Notes: generated by a model not told the origin, from the letters alone. DNA of 64,000 bases from Bacteroidota bacterium (GCA_016721305.1 JADKIH010000023.1:62001-126000), one strand, 5' to 3'. Numbered from the stretch's first letter, positions 43,283-53,127 are shown. Made by a program: numbers and translations.

Positions 43283-45332
43283 AAGAAACGCAAATACGCG
43301 CATCCACCGCCACCAACTCCCTCATCGATCCCATCAACGGATTTATGTCTAATTCCTTAATCTCCGGTGCCGCATCTAGCAATGCCGAGAGCCTCAAAAT
43401 AGCATCCGCAAAAAGCTCTTCGTTAATTCCTTCCTTACCACGCACACCCTGAAGAATCGGATATGATTTCAAATGACGAATCATCGATGCCGCTTCTTCT
43501 TTCCCTACCGGAGCAATGGCAAAAGTGATGTCTTTAAAGACTTCGATATAAATTCCTCCGAGGCCGCAGAGAATGACATGTCCGAACGGCTCTTCTTTCG
43601 ATGCACCGATGAAAACTTCCGTGCCGATTTTTTGTTCTTGCATGAGAACGGCCGTAGCTTCAGGAATTCGAATCAATTCTTTAAATGTTTTTTCGACGTC
43701 TTCTCGCGAGGAGATATTTAATCGTACACCACCGACATCCGATTTATGTACCGGCCCGATTACTTTCATCACAATCGGGAATTGGAGAACTTCGGTTGCG
43801 TAATATGCTTCGATGGCCGTTGTAACGGTTTTTTGTTTGGCTAGATTTATTCCTGCGGCTTCGAAAAGACCTTCGATATTTTCGGGCGACAAATATCCTT
43901 TCTCTGCACCATCGATGATTTGTCGAATTCGTTTTGTGTCGATCTTCGGTAATGCAGGTTCCGTAAACGGTTTTTCGCGACGATAAACTCTTGAAAGAAC
44001 ATAGCCGAAGCTAACTTCATCGGTAAAGTTTACATTTCCCATTGTGTGAAACATACTCACTTCTTCTGCAGCCTGAATAACGGACGGAAGAATCGGGAAG
44101 ATTGGTTTTTTACATTGCTTCATTTTTTCGTGAAGCACTTTATATACATCATCAACACGCCACATTCCTGTTGTTCCAAAAACAACGACAGAGGCATCAA
44201 TGAAATCGAAATCATTTTCAACAGCGTCTAATATTTTTCCCAACTGCTCAGCCGTACCCGTTGCGAGGAAGTCGATCGGATTCGAAACCGACGATCCCGG
44301 ATATAATTGAGCAAGCAAAGCATCCGCTTTCGGGCCATCAATTTTTGGAACTTTCATTCCACCTTTGATTAATTCATCGGTGAGCATCACTCCCGGTCCA
44401 CCGGCGTGCGTGATTACTGCAATTCGATTTCCTGTAAGCGGAGGAAACGTAAAAATCGCAGCCATATAAACCAATTCGACACGACTTGAGCAGCGGATTA
44501 CACCGGCCTTGCGGAAGAGCGCACTCACCGCGGCATTCGAGCCGGAGAGTGAACCTGTATGCGAAGACACGGCGCGTGAACCTTCATCGGTTGCGCCCGA
44601 CTTGATGGCGGCGATACGACAACCTTTGTTTACTAAAGAGCGCGCATGTTTAAGAAAACGTTTAGGGTCGGAAATTTTTTCCATGTACAGCAGTTTGATC
44701 TTTGAGCTTGTGGCCGGATCAAATGTTGTGTCCCAATATTCTAAAATATCTTCGATGCCGATTTGCGCACTATTACCGATGGAGAAAATATTTCTGAATT
44801 TCAATCCACGCGGAATCGCCATTTCCAGAATGTAAACCATAGTTGCTCCCGATTCGGAAGCGCAGTCGCAACCGAAAGGATCGTAATCCGGAATCGGTCC
44901 TGCAAAAACACCTTTATAATTTTCTGTGATAACGCCAATGCAATTCGGCCCGATCAACGTACCGCCAACTTCATTCACAATTGCAACGCAACGTTTTTCC
45001 AATTCCTTTCCTTCGGCGCCCGTTTCACTAAATCCCGCCGAGAACAAAATGAAACCACGGCAATTTTTCTCATGAGCAAGAACGCGAATTGTTTCTTCCA
45101 CAAATTTTGCTGCCACGGCGATGATGGCCAGGTCTACTTGGGGAAGATCGTTCGAAGTCGCAAAGCAGGGCATACCCTGTACATCTTTCTCCTTTGGATT
45201 TACCGCATAAAGCTTGCCCTTAAAACCATGCGTAAGCAAGTTGGAAATCACTTTTCCGCCCGGTTTCGTTATGTCATTCGAACCGCCAATTACGGCAATG
45301 CTTTTCGGGTTGAGGAGGGATTGTGAGATCAT
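43281..45332 (-). CDS. ADP-forming acyl-CoA (acetate-CoA) ligase, fused alpha and beta subunits
   Basis: The 683-residue protein has domains in order: CoA-binding Rossmann (PKSIAVIGGSNDITKPGG, about 1-125), succinyl-CoA-ligase-like domains (about 150-450) with the phospho-His H258 in RAVSSHTGSLSG, and an ATP-grasp domain (about 470-683: FPIVMKVIGPVHKSDVGGV, TEVFIGASKEEPFGHVI, IKELDINPLM). This alpha-beta fusion is the ACD type, which makes ATP from acyl-CoA, ADP and Pi or runs in reverse to activate an acid. Cytoplasmic. It may serve acetate or branched-acid metabolism; the substrate cannot be read from sequence. It is a single gene, convergent with the T9SS cargo gene at 41579. Confidence 0.92.
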   Translation of the reverse strand: MISQSLLNPKSIAVIGGSNDITKPGGKVISNLLTHGFKGKLYAVNPKEKDVQGMPCFATSNDLPQVDLAIIAVAAKFVEETIRVLAHEKNCRGFILFSAGFSETGAEGKELEKRCVAIVNEVGGTLIGPNCIGVITENYKGVFAGPIPDYDPFGCDCASESGATMVYILEMAIPRGLKFRNIFSIGNSAQIGIEDILEYWDTTFDPATSSKIKLLYMEKISDPKRFLKHARSLVNKGCRIAAIKSGATDEGSRAVSSHTGSLSGSNAAVSALFRKAGVIRCSSRVELVYMAAIFTFPPLTGNRIAVITHAGGPGVMLTDELIKGGMKVPKIDGPKADALLAQLYPGSSVSNPIDFLATGTAEQLGKILDAVENDFDFIDASVVVFGTTGMWRVDDVYKVLHEKMKQCKKPIFPILPSVIQAAEEVSMFHTMGNVNFTDEVSFGYVLSRVYRREKPFTEPALPKIDTKRIRQIIDGAEKGYLSPENIEGLFEAAGINLAKQKTVTTAIEAYYATEVLQFPIVMKVIGPVHKSDVGGVRLNISSREDVEKTFKELIRIPEATAVLMQEQKIGTEVFIGASKEEPFGHVILCGLGGIYIEVFKDITFAIAPVGKEEAASMIRHLKSYPILQGVRGKEGINEELFADAILRLSALLDAAPEIKELDINPLMGSMRELVAVDARICVS

Positions 45333-45437
45333 GGGGTTGCAAGGTACGGCTTGATTGGAGGGAAGTCGTTGACATTAATCATGGTGTTGTGATCGTTAAT
45401 CGGATTTACGGTGATCAGAGGGAAGGATTAGATGGTG

Positions 45438-45640
45438 ATTTTAACACTAAGACACTAAGATTTCCGATTTTTTTGCGAGAAACATTTTCACCACAAGAAC
45501 ACGAGGCCCACAAGATTCACGAGCTTTTTCCGTGATTTCCGTGAGTATTTCCGTGATCTCCGTGGGAAACAAATTCAAACTTCTGAAATTGGAAATATCT
45601 CTGCGATTTCTGCTAATTTCTGCAATATCTGCGTGAAATA
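45438..45640. repeat. Four repeat modules in a row (CACTAAG, CACAAG, TTTCCGTG, TCTGCG)
   Basis: Modules in order: AACACTAAGACACTAAGA (45442-45461), TTCACCACAAGAACACGAGG (45486-45523), TTTCCGTGATTTCCGTGAG and two more units (45527-45570), and TCTGCGATTTCTGCTAATT plus units (45599-45640). This is the most complete example of the modular block in the window. It fills most of the 390-bp gap before the 45721 gene. Confidence 0.85.
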
Positions 45641-45720
45641 AAAAAAACTTGATAATCTGATTTCAATTCACGAAATTTAAAATCAATTAGAGATCTATTT
45701 TAATCTTTAGCTTCATGTAA

Positions 45721-47097
45721 ATGAAAAAACTCTACGCAACAATTTTCCTTGCATTTATTTTCCTGAACTCATTTGCTCAGGTTTGGTCAAACATCGGAAG
45801 CGGTGCTCAAAACACTACAGGGGATTATCCTGCAGTTTACAGCATGCTTGTTTTCAATGATGAACTTTATGTGGCAGGTTGTTTCACGAGCATCAAAGGA
45901 GTTCCCGCTTCATATATTGCAAAGTTCGATGGAACAAACTGGAGTCCGGTAGGCGATGGTTTTTATCACACCGGCAACTCTTCAATAATGTATTCGGGAG
46001 TTAAAGCACTGGCTGTTTTCAATGGAGAGCTTTATGCAGGAGGAGTAATGGATCGCAGCGGGTCCACGCCAATTTATAATGTTGCAAAATGGGATGGTAC
46101 TTCGTGGCAACCTGTAGGTAATCTTGCATCCGGAAGCTCAGTACTCTCTTTATGTGTATTCAATAATGAATTATATGCCGGCGGATTTATCTACGGACAT
46201 CATTCAATTGTAAAATGGAATGGCTCGGCCTGGTTAAGTCTTGGCGGGGGAATGCAAGACAGCATTGGCTTACCCGCTCTGGTTCGTGACATGCGTGTTT
46301 TCGACAACAAGTTGTATATAGGAGGACAGTTTTATACCGGTGGTGGAGTTCAGTCACGAAATCTGATTACGTTCGATGGGTTACACTTTGCAGCCATCGG
46401 TTCCGGCGCCATCGGTGAATACGGAATAACTAAACTGGGCGAGTACAATAATAATTTAATTATAACAGGAGGATTTACGGATGTAAATGGTATTCCATTT
46501 AATAATATCGCACAATTTGATCGCACAACATGGACAACCTTCAGCACAGGAGCCGGTTATCCCGGAGGATATTCTTTTGATGTCCAGCCTGTGATTACTT
46601 ACAATAACAGCATGTATGTAGGCGGTTATATGTCGAATGCAGGTCCGGTTTCGGTGAATGGAATTGCACGCTGGGATGGAACTTCCTGGATGGGTGTCGG
46701 AAGTGGTCATAACGGAGTTATCGGAAGTATGGCAGTATATCACGACGAATTATATGTCGGAGGGAATTTCACTATAGCCGGAGGAATTCCGGCGCTCAAT
46801 ATAGCAAAGCTGAAAGATGGGACTTTAGATATTAATGAGGCGGATAACAATTCTTCGTTAAATGTTTATCCAAATCCTTTTTCAACCGAAGCAACTATTC
46901 AAACAAAAACGAATTTTCAAAATGCAACGCTAACAGTAGTTGATTGCTATGGACAAATTGTTAGACAAATAAAAAACCTTTCCGGTAACACTTTGATATT
47001 TTCGAGAGAAGAACTTGCTGCCGGAATTTATATGGTTCAGCTTACTCTGGAAAGTAAAGTCATTGCCGGTGGTAAAATTGTCATCACGGAAAAATGA
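45721..47097 (+). CDS. Secreted propeller protein with T9SS sorting domain
   Basis: The 458-residue protein has a signal peptide (MKKLYATIFLAFIFLNSFAQ). The repeats are about 45-50 residues and read VFNDELYVAGCFTSIKGVP, YIAKFDGTNWSPVGDG, then AVFNGELYAGGVMDRSG, VAKWDGTSWQPVG and further copies. There are about seven, as expected for a seven-bladed beta-propeller. A T9SS type A sorting domain ends it (LNVYPNPFSTEA, GIYMVQLTLESK). The Trp-rich W-G-x-S-W-x-P-V-G strands distinguish this family from the delta-60 and SGDK-type propellers nearby. Function unknown. TAATCTTTAG just before the start may be part of a promoter. Confidence 0.82.
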   Translation: MKKLYATIFLAFIFLNSFAQVWSNIGSGAQNTTGDYPAVYSMLVFNDELYVAGCFTSIKGVPASYIAKFDGTNWSPVGDGFYHTGNSSIMYSGVKALAVFNGELYAGGVMDRSGSTPIYNVAKWDGTSWQPVGNLASGSSVLSLCVFNNELYAGGFIYGHHSIVKWNGSAWLSLGGGMQDSIGLPALVRDMRVFDNKLYIGGQFYTGGGVQSRNLITFDGLHFAAIGSGAIGEYGITKLGEYNNNLIITGGFTDVNGIPFNNIAQFDRTTWTTFSTGAGYPGGYSFDVQPVITYNNSMYVGGYMSNAGPVSVNGIARWDGTSWMGVGSGHNGVIGSMAVYHDELYVGGNFTIAGGIPALNIAKLKDGTLDINEADNNSSLNVYPNPFSTEATIQTKTNFQNATLTVVDCYGQIVRQIKNLSGNTLIFSREELAAGIYMVQLTLESKVIAGGKIVITEK

Positions 47098-47190
47098 TTT
47101 TGGAATTCGGAACCGGTGCTTCGAAATTTCTGACATTTTTTTCGTAAAAGAATTTTCCATGCACAAGCATCAAGAGCATTCACCAAATGT

Positions 47191-47281
47191 ATCTGCGATC
47201 TCTGAGAAATTTCTGCGTTATCTGCGGGAAATAAAACCCCAACTGCGATTTCTGCTAATTTCTGCGCCATCTGCGTGAAAT
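47191..47281. repeat. TCTGCG repeat module, two copies
   Basis: TATCTGCGATCTCTGAGAAA...TTATCTGCGGGAAAT and then ACTGCGATTTCTGCTAATTT...ATCTGCGTGAAAT. The two copies are about 50 bp apart. This is the TCTGCG module without its CACAAG or TTTCCGTG partners. The rest of 47098-47414 shows no gene. Confidence 0.8.
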
Positions 47282-47414
47282 CGATATCGCTCATAACATC
47301 TTTCCTTTTAATCACGTTTCTCTGATTATTAAAGCTATTATTGCATATCAACCATTTTTTGAATTTATCCGGTTGGGATTGATATTACCACCACTATTCT
47401 AATATCCAATCAGA

Positions 47415-48746
47415 ATGATTAAAAGCAACCGCATACCGGCTTTGTCGGACAATGCCTTCCTGAGGTATTTCAATTTTGTCGCCTTATATTTTGCGCAAGG
47501 AGTTCCCGAAGGAATGTTGTTTTTTGGAATTCCGGCGTGGATGGCGATGAATGGTAAAACACCGGGAGAGATTGCCTCTTTTGCAGTTGTAGCCGGATTG
47601 CCGTGGAGCTTTAAGTTTATTGTCGCTCCACTCATGGACAGGTACACCTATTTGCCGATGGGACGAAAGAGACCTTGGGTAATACTTGGACAGCTCGGTT
47701 TGATTTTAAGTTGCATTGGTATGGCTTCGGTTCCTGATCCTCTTCACAACTTGAATCAGTTTATGTTTGCAGCGTTCGTCGTTTCATTCTTTGGTGCATT
47801 TCAGGATGTGGCAACGGATGGAATGGCCATCGATATTATTCCCGGCGATCAACAGGCAAGAGCAAATGGTCTGATGTGGGGGTCAAAAATAATTGGAACA
47901 TCGGTGTCATTGGCGCTCGGCAGCTGGGTTCTTAAGCAATATAGTTTTACTGCAGCGATATTAATGTTGGCGGCGATGATTGGAGTAACCATGTTAGCAC
48001 CGATTTTTTTAACAGAGAGAAGAGGCGAAAAAGTAATGCCATGGTCAGCCGGAAAACCCTCTCCTGAAACCGAAAAAATCCAGTTACACAGCTGGAAGAT
48101 TATTTTTAAATCGCTGTACAGAGTTTTTCGTTTGCGAAATTCAATTCTGCTGACACTTATTCTGTTTATTACGCAAGGTGCATACAATTACATGGGAACA
48201 TTGCTCCCGATTTTTACTGTTAAGGAATTAGGCTGGACAAATGTGGCCTACTCACAGTTTTTTGCAACAGCTAAATTGATGGGAGGCATAGGTGGAATGC
48301 TCATAGGCGGCTATCTCATCGACCGATTTGGGAAAAAGCAAATGATGAGCGTGTATTTTATTCTGATGATCTTACTTACTGCTTCATTCGCCTATATGAA
48401 AGCAAGTTGGGCAAACACCAGTTTCATTTACACGTTCATGATTACATACAATGTGTTAGATACATTTGCTACGATTGGAATATTTGCCATCTCGATGCAA
48501 TGCTGCTGGAAAAAAGTTTCGGCCAGTCAGTTTACGCTTTACATGACGATCTCAAATTTGGGACGAATTGCATTAGCTGCATTAATCGGCCCCATTAAAG
48601 AAAATTTCAGCTGGCAGTTTACACTCTTCGCATTTGCCATCATGATAACCGTCGTTTTAATCTTATTGCAATTTTTAAACATCAACAAACACGTAGAGCG
48701 AGTCGATGATCTGGAAAGGAGAGATCTCGCTATGGCGGCGAATTAA
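47415..48746 (+). CDS. MFS transporter of the AmpG/PAT type
   Basis: The 443-residue protein has twelve membrane segments. It shows AmpG-like motifs: LYFAQGVPEGMLFFGIPAW, LPWSFKFIVAPLMDRY followed by GRKRPWVILGQ, and FGAFQDVATDGMAIDIIPGD with QARANGLMWGSK. AmpG proteins import muropeptides for cell-wall recycling. The PAT group also includes acetyl-CoA transporters. No wall-recycling enzymes are adjacent, so the substrate is inferred from family only. Inner membrane. The C-terminal end (HVERVDDLERRDLAMAAN) is cytoplasmic and charged. Confidence 0.85.
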   Translation: MIKSNRIPALSDNAFLRYFNFVALYFAQGVPEGMLFFGIPAWMAMNGKTPGEIASFAVVAGLPWSFKFIVAPLMDRYTYLPMGRKRPWVILGQLGLILSCIGMASVPDPLHNLNQFMFAAFVVSFFGAFQDVATDGMAIDIIPGDQQARANGLMWGSKIIGTSVSLALGSWVLKQYSFTAAILMLAAMIGVTMLAPIFLTERRGEKVMPWSAGKPSPETEKIQLHSWKIIFKSLYRVFRLRNSILLTLILFITQGAYNYMGTLLPIFTVKELGWTNVAYSQFFATAKLMGGIGGMLIGGYLIDRFGKKQMMSVYFILMILLTASFAYMKASWANTSFIYTFMITYNVLDTFATIGIFAISMQCCWKKVSASQFTLYMTISNLGRIALAALIGPIKENFSWQFTLFAFAIMITVVLILLQFLNINKHVERVDDLERRDLAMAAN

Positions 48747-48773
48747 TAAGTTTAAAGGAAAAAATCAAAAACG

Positions 48774-49080
48774 CTTCTGCGATTTTCTGCGCTATCTGCG
48801 GGAAACTTATTTCACCACAAGTTCACAAGGTTCACAAGTTAACCACAAGAACATTTCCGTGATTTCCGTGTGTATTTCCGTTTTTTCCGTGGGGAATAAA
48901 TTTAGAATTTAAAATTTAGAATTCAGAATGCTTCTGGGTTAAAGCTTTTTCACCACAAGTTCACGAGGTCCACAAGAAAACCACAAGAGCATTTCCGGGA
49001 TTTCCGTGTGTATTTCCGTTTTTTCCGTGGGAAATCTCAACTAACATTTCAGCGAAATTTCTGTTCCATCTTCGGGAAAC
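48774..49080. repeat. Two consecutive modular repeat blocks (TCTGCG, CACAAG, TTTCCGTG)
   Basis: First block: TCTGCG module 48774-48806, CACAAG module 48809-48850, TTTCCGTG module 48852-48896. Second block: CACAAG 48947-48989, TTTCCGTG 48990-49034, degenerate TCTGCG 49048-49080. Together they fill nearly all of the 350 bp between the AmpG-like gene and the DUF4256 gene, with a short AT stretch between blocks. Confidence 0.88.
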
Positions 49081-49098
49081 AAATTCGTAAATTGCCCC

Positions 49099-49659
49099 AT
49101 GGCCAAAAAAGCACTCTCCCCCAAAGACAGCAAAGAACTTCTCACCACTCTAAAATCTCGCTTCCAAAAAAGCATGCCCCGTCACAAAGGCCTCGACTGG
49201 TCGAAAGTAGAAGCCAAACTCCTTGCGAATCCGGAAAAACTATGGTCGCTAAACGAGATGGAAAAAACCGGTGGTGAACCCGATGTCATCGGCTTCGATA
49301 AAAAATCGGGCGAGTTTATTTTTTGTGATTGCTCTCCGGAAAGCCCGGCAGGTCGTCGCAGTTTTTGCTACGATTATGAAGCGTGGAATTCACGCAAAGA
49401 GCATAAGCCTAAAAATAACGCCATCGATGCAGCTAAAGAAATGGGCATAGAGCTTTTAAACGAAGAACAATATCACGACTTGCAGAATTTAGGAGTTTTC
49501 GATTTAAAAACATCGAGCTGGCTCCGTACTCCGACCGACATAAGAGAATTAGGTGGCGCAATTTTTGGTGACCGACGATTTAATCGCGTCTTCGTTTACC
49601 ATAATGGAGCCGAATCGTATTATGCGGCAAGAGGTTTTCGGGGGTTATTGAAAATCTAA
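49099..49659 (+). CDS. DUF4256 family protein
   Basis: The 186-residue protein carries the family text RFQKSMPRHKGLDWSKVEAK, MEKTGGEPDVIGFDKKSGEF, FCDCSPESPAGRRSFCYDYE and GIELLNEEQYHDLQNLGVFD, ending in AARGFRGLLKI. This agrees with DUF4256 over its full length. The function of the family is not known. Conserved Cys, Asp and His residues could form an active or metal site, but I cannot assign them. No signal peptide; probably cytoplasmic. TAAATTGC just before the start may be part of a -7 element. Confidence 0.9.
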   Translation: MAKKALSPKDSKELLTTLKSRFQKSMPRHKGLDWSKVEAKLLANPEKLWSLNEMEKTGGEPDVIGFDKKSGEFIFCDCSPESPAGRRSFCYDYEAWNSRKEHKPKNNAIDAAKEMGIELLNEEQYHDLQNLGVFDLKTSSWLRTPTDIRELGGAIFGDRRFNRVFVYHNGAESYYAARGFRGLLKI

Positions 49660-49714
49660 TGGTCAAATTATTTAAGTTTGTATTAGTGTTATAAGCGAAG
49701 AAAAAAAAGAGTTT

Positions 49715-50095
49715 ATGAGAGGTAAATATTTGAATTTACTTTTAGTAATAACATCGCTCTTCGGATATTTAGAGTGGGGCGGAGGAAGGAGCATGTTTCT
49801 TTTCCGGGCAGAGTTTGAAATTCTTTCAAAGCTCTTTACCGATACGAGTTCGGTTCTGCATCCGTTTACAATAATGCCAATGCTTGGGCAGGTACTATTG
49901 TTGATTACCTTGTTTCAGAAACAGCCAAATAAAACGCTTACTTATTCAGGCATTGTTTTATTGGGAATTCTCTTGTTGTTTATGTTCATCATCGGCATTC
50001 TTAGCAAGAATCCCCGGATTATAATATCTACAATTCCGTTTCTAACATTATCGGTTTTGACAATTATTCATTTCAGGAAAATTAAAATCTTATGA
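49715..50095 (+). CDS. Small four-helix membrane protein, unknown function
   Basis: The 126-residue protein has four hydrophobic segments (about 5-20, 50-70, 78-98, 100-118) joined by short loops, with a basic C-terminus (HFRKIKIL). The first loop has WGGGRSMFLFRAEFE. Such short YLEWG-type membrane proteins are scattered in the phylum without an assigned function. It is 55 bp after the DUF4256 gene, so co-transcription is possible. No family recognised. Confidence 0.65.
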   Translation: MRGKYLNLLLVITSLFGYLEWGGGRSMFLFRAEFEILSKLFTDTSSVLHPFTIMPMLGQVLLLITLFQKQPNKTLTYSGIVLLGILLLFMFIIGILSKNPRIIISTIPFLTLSVLTIIHFRKIKIL

Positions 50096-50498
50096 AATGC
50101 TCTTTGTTGCATTTCTTCATATGAAAAAACTTTGAAACAAATTTGTTGTGTGTTATCGGTTTTTATCTTGATTAATAATTTCTTCTGAGTCGTAGGCCGT
50201 TTTCAGATATAATACGATTTATTAGCAATCAGCTGCAAGGTGCTTTTGGAGAAGAGTTTTAAAAAGAGTTTTGTGCGAAGATTTGTATTTCTTCAAGTGT
50301 TAAGGTGAATTTAAAATCATATTTCTAAATGAATGATTTGTAGAGTTAGGTGACCCGCCGGGAAGCTTTTCGTGCTTAAATGCAGAGTTAAAGCAAGCTA
50401 TTCGTAGGGTGACCGGAAATATCTTTAGTAGTGTAACATAAGTTGCCTGAGGTTTCGTGGGAGAAAAGTAAAATTGTGGCAGCAAAAATTACATCACA
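50096..50498. other. Gene-free stretch before the 50499 gene
   Basis: About 400 bp of AT-rich sequence with no frame I would call and none of the dispersed repeat modules. TATCTTTA at 50420-50427 is a weak -7 candidate for the 50499 gene. Otherwise I see nothing in it. Confidence 0.5.
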
Positions 50499-52106
50499 AT
50501 GAAAAACAAACTATCTGTATTAGCAGCGCTCATTCTGATTAGTATTTCAGTCGCAGCGCAGTCGGCACCGTTCACAATTAATATTGAGCCATTGAATATT
50601 TCAGGACTTGGCGGGCTTCAAGCATATGCATTTGGACAGCATAATGGGAAATGGCTGATTGCCGGTGGGCGATTAGATGGATTACATCGTCGACAACCCT
50701 TTGCATCTTTTGATGTTGCAGGTAATAATAATCAACTGATAATAGTTGATCCGATAAGTCAGCAACAGTGGAGTGCTCCACTTACTTCTCTATCTGTAGC
50801 GTTGCAGGAGCAATTGAGCTCAACAAATATGGAGTTTCATCAGGAAGGTAGTTATCTGTATATCATTGGCGGGTATGGCTACAATGCGGCTACAGCAACC
50901 AGAAAAACGTTTGAGAGCATGGTGGCTATTGATGTGCCTGCGGTAATAGATGCAATTATCATGGGCAATCCAATTGACGGGTATTTTCGGCAAATTACCG
51001 ACACTGAATTCGCAGTTACTGGCGGCCATCTTAAAAAAATATACAACACTTATTACCTAATGGGGGGAAATCGCTTTGACGGTAATTATAATCCTATGGG
51101 CAATCCAACATATACACAGGTTTATACGGATGGAATTCGAAAGTTTAATCTTACGGATGATGGAACAACGATTTCAATTTCACATTTACCTGTAATTACC
51201 GATGCCGTTAATTTACATAGAAGAGATTACAATGCCGTTCCTCAAATCATGCCTGATGGAAAGGAAGGAGCAACAATGTTTTCAGGAGTTTTTCAGCAGG
51301 CAATTGATCTGCCATTTTTAAATTGTGTGAATATTGATAGCGCAGGATACTCTGTGAACCCGACATTTCAGCAATATTACAATCATTATCATTGTGCAGT
51401 ACTGCCTTTGTATTCTGCAGTGAACAATGAAATGCACAGTGTATTCTTCGGAGGTATTGCCCAGTATTATGATAGTGCAGGAATTCTCGTGCAGGACAAT
51501 AATGTCCCATTTGTCAATACAATTGCTCGCGTTTCAAGAGATGCAGCAGGAGCAATGGCCGAATATAAGTTGCCGGTAGAAATGCCTAGTTTGCTTGGAG
51601 CAAGTGCTGAGTTTATCCCTGTAGAGAGTCTTCCACAATACAATAATGGTGTTTTTAAATTCGACGATTTCATTTCTGATACAACACTTGTTGGCTACAT
51701 TTATGGAGGTATCAGCAGTACAGCGGCGAATATCTTTTTTACAAATACCGGTACACAAAGCTCGGCAAGTAGTCAGATATTTAAAGTCTATGTAATAAAA
51801 AGCACTTTAACCTCAATAGATGATCTCAACGAAGCAAGTATGAGCAATTTGAAGCTTCAGGTATTTCCAAATCCTACCGACGGAGATTTTACCATAAAGT
51901 TCTTTTTGGAAAAGAAGCAAGATGTAAAAGTGATACTCTTTAATTTGTCAGGCGTAAAAATCGAGGAATGGACTTTGAGCAATCTGAAAAGAGGAGAAAA
52001 TGTGGTTCAGCGAAAAGCGAAAAGTCTGAAATTGTCCGGGACTTATATTTTAACAATTGAAACAGGTAACGAGAAGGCAACAAGGAGGATTATTTACGAG
52101 CCATAG
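50499..52106 (+). CDS. Secreted kelch-like protein with T9SS sorting domain
   Basis: The 535-residue protein has a signal peptide (MKNKLSVLAALILISISVAAQ). The body resembles a kelch propeller: GKWLIAGGRLDGLHRRQPF, YLYIIGGYGYNAATATRKTF, NTYYLMGGNRFDGNYNPMG, TMFSGVFQ, SVFFGGIAQYYD and VGYIYGGISST, each a GG-containing strand at about 65-90 residue spacing. It ends in a T9SS type A sorting domain (LQVFPNPTDGDF, GTYILTIETGNE). No catalytic motif is seen. Binding function or structural role unknown. It stands alone between gene-free stretches. Confidence 0.8.
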   Translation: MKNKLSVLAALILISISVAAQSAPFTINIEPLNISGLGGLQAYAFGQHNGKWLIAGGRLDGLHRRQPFASFDVAGNNNQLIIVDPISQQQWSAPLTSLSVALQEQLSSTNMEFHQEGSYLYIIGGYGYNAATATRKTFESMVAIDVPAVIDAIIMGNPIDGYFRQITDTEFAVTGGHLKKIYNTYYLMGGNRFDGNYNPMGNPTYTQVYTDGIRKFNLTDDGTTISISHLPVITDAVNLHRRDYNAVPQIMPDGKEGATMFSGVFQQAIDLPFLNCVNIDSAGYSVNPTFQQYYNHYHCAVLPLYSAVNNEMHSVFFGGIAQYYDSAGILVQDNNVPFVNTIARVSRDAAGAMAEYKLPVEMPSLLGASAEFIPVESLPQYNNGVFKFDDFISDTTLVGYIYGGISSTAANIFFTNTGTQSSASSQIFKVYVIKSTLTSIDDLNEASMSNLKLQVFPNPTDGDFTIKFFLEKKQDVKVILFNLSGVKIEEWTLSNLKRGENVVQRKAKSLKLSGTYILTIETGNEKATRRIIYEP

Positions 52107-52225
52107 TATAAATTAATTCTACGTTTTCTGTTTTTGCAGGGCATGTTTTATTAAAATGGCCTTAAACCTGTAGTCGCTGCATGATTCTGCCGGACGCTTC
52201 TGCAACTTCATTTCCGCTGCATGAC

Positions 52226-52256
52226 TTTGTGATCCATTGAGATTTTCATATCTTCG
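52226..52256 (+). promoter_or_regulatory. Promoter for the VanW gene
   Basis: TTTG (52226-52229), 19-bp spacer, TATCTTCG (52249-52256). The arrangement and the -7 box are the same as at 59622-59652. Leader about 45 nt. Confidence 0.6.
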
Positions 52257-52306
52257 GATAGATAAAAAGCCGGATAATCATTTTTCGGTTTTTTGCTTAA
52301 TATTTC

Positions 52307-53125
52307 ATGATAGACCACAAGCAGGTTGCGAAGCCGGTTAGGAGAAGCACCTTCAGACGTATTTTAGGTAAGGAGTTTTATATTCTTAGGCGACGGATAC
52401 AGTGGTGGCTTAACAGAGATAATTTTTCAAGTACGGAAAAGTATATAAATTTCAAGCATTCCGTTATTCGACATCGCTCCTTTTTATTACGTCCCTTAAA
52501 AGACGTTGACATGTACCTCCAGTATAACAAGGTTACGAATTTAAAAATTGCAATCAGTCATCTCGATAAAGTGGTCATCAAGCCCGGACAAACGTTTTCC
52601 ATCTGGCGACTTGTAGGAAGGCCGACAAAAGCAAAAGGATATTTAGACGGATTAACACTGCACGACGGGAAAATATCGAAGAATACCGGCGGAGGTTTAT
52701 GTCAGTTAGGAAATTTGCTTTACTGGATGGCTTTGCATAGTCCGCTCACCATTAAAGAGCGTTGGAGACACGGGTACGATGTTTTCCCCGATATCAATCG
52801 AAGCATTCCTTTTGCTTGCGGGGCAACGTTGTCGTATAATTATATCGATCTGCAATTGGTGAATAACACGGACAAGAATTTTCAGATTAATTTATGGCTT
52901 GATAAAGAGTATTTGAACGGAGAGATCACAAGCGATACCGCTCAGGAAGAAGAATACGAAATTTTCGAAACCGATCATATGTTTAAACAGCAGTGGTGGG
53001 GAGGATTTACAAGACACAATAAAATATGGAAGAGAATAAAGCGTTCCGGTAACGACGAAGTATTGGAAGAATTGGTGACGGAGAATAATGCAATTATGAT
53101 GTATAATCCAATGTTAAATCAATAG
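52307..53125 (+). CDS. VanW family protein
   Basis: The 272-residue protein has the VanW core: KIAISHLDKVVIKPGQTFS followed by IWRLVGRPTKAKGYLDGLTL, then the signature KNTGGGLCQLGNLLYWMALH with a conserved Cys, and HGYDVFP followed by IPFACGATLSYNYIDLQLVN. The N-terminus is basic and the C-terminal 60 residues are variable. VanW is named from vancomycin-resistance clusters but occurs widely with no established activity; YkuD/PG4 neighbours are absent here. No signal peptide. It is followed after 2 bp by a membrane-protein gene and probably forms an operon with it. Confidence 0.9.
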   Translation: MIDHKQVAKPVRRSTFRRILGKEFYILRRRIQWWLNRDNFSSTEKYINFKHSVIRHRSFLLRPLKDVDMYLQYNKVTNLKIAISHLDKVVIKPGQTFSIWRLVGRPTKAKGYLDGLTLHDGKISKNTGGGLCQLGNLLYWMALHSPLTIKERWRHGYDVFPDINRSIPFACGATLSYNYIDLQLVNNTDKNFQINLWLDKEYLNGEITSDTAQEEEYEIFETDHMFKQQWWGGFTRHNKIWKRIKRSGNDEVLEELVTENNAIMMYNPMLNQ

Positions 53126-53127
53126 CC

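Noticed and set aside
44763..45326. 187-codon plus-strand frame inside the ADP-forming ligase gene
   Set aside because: It is the shadow of a strongly supported gene on the other strand; the composition is unlike a real protein.
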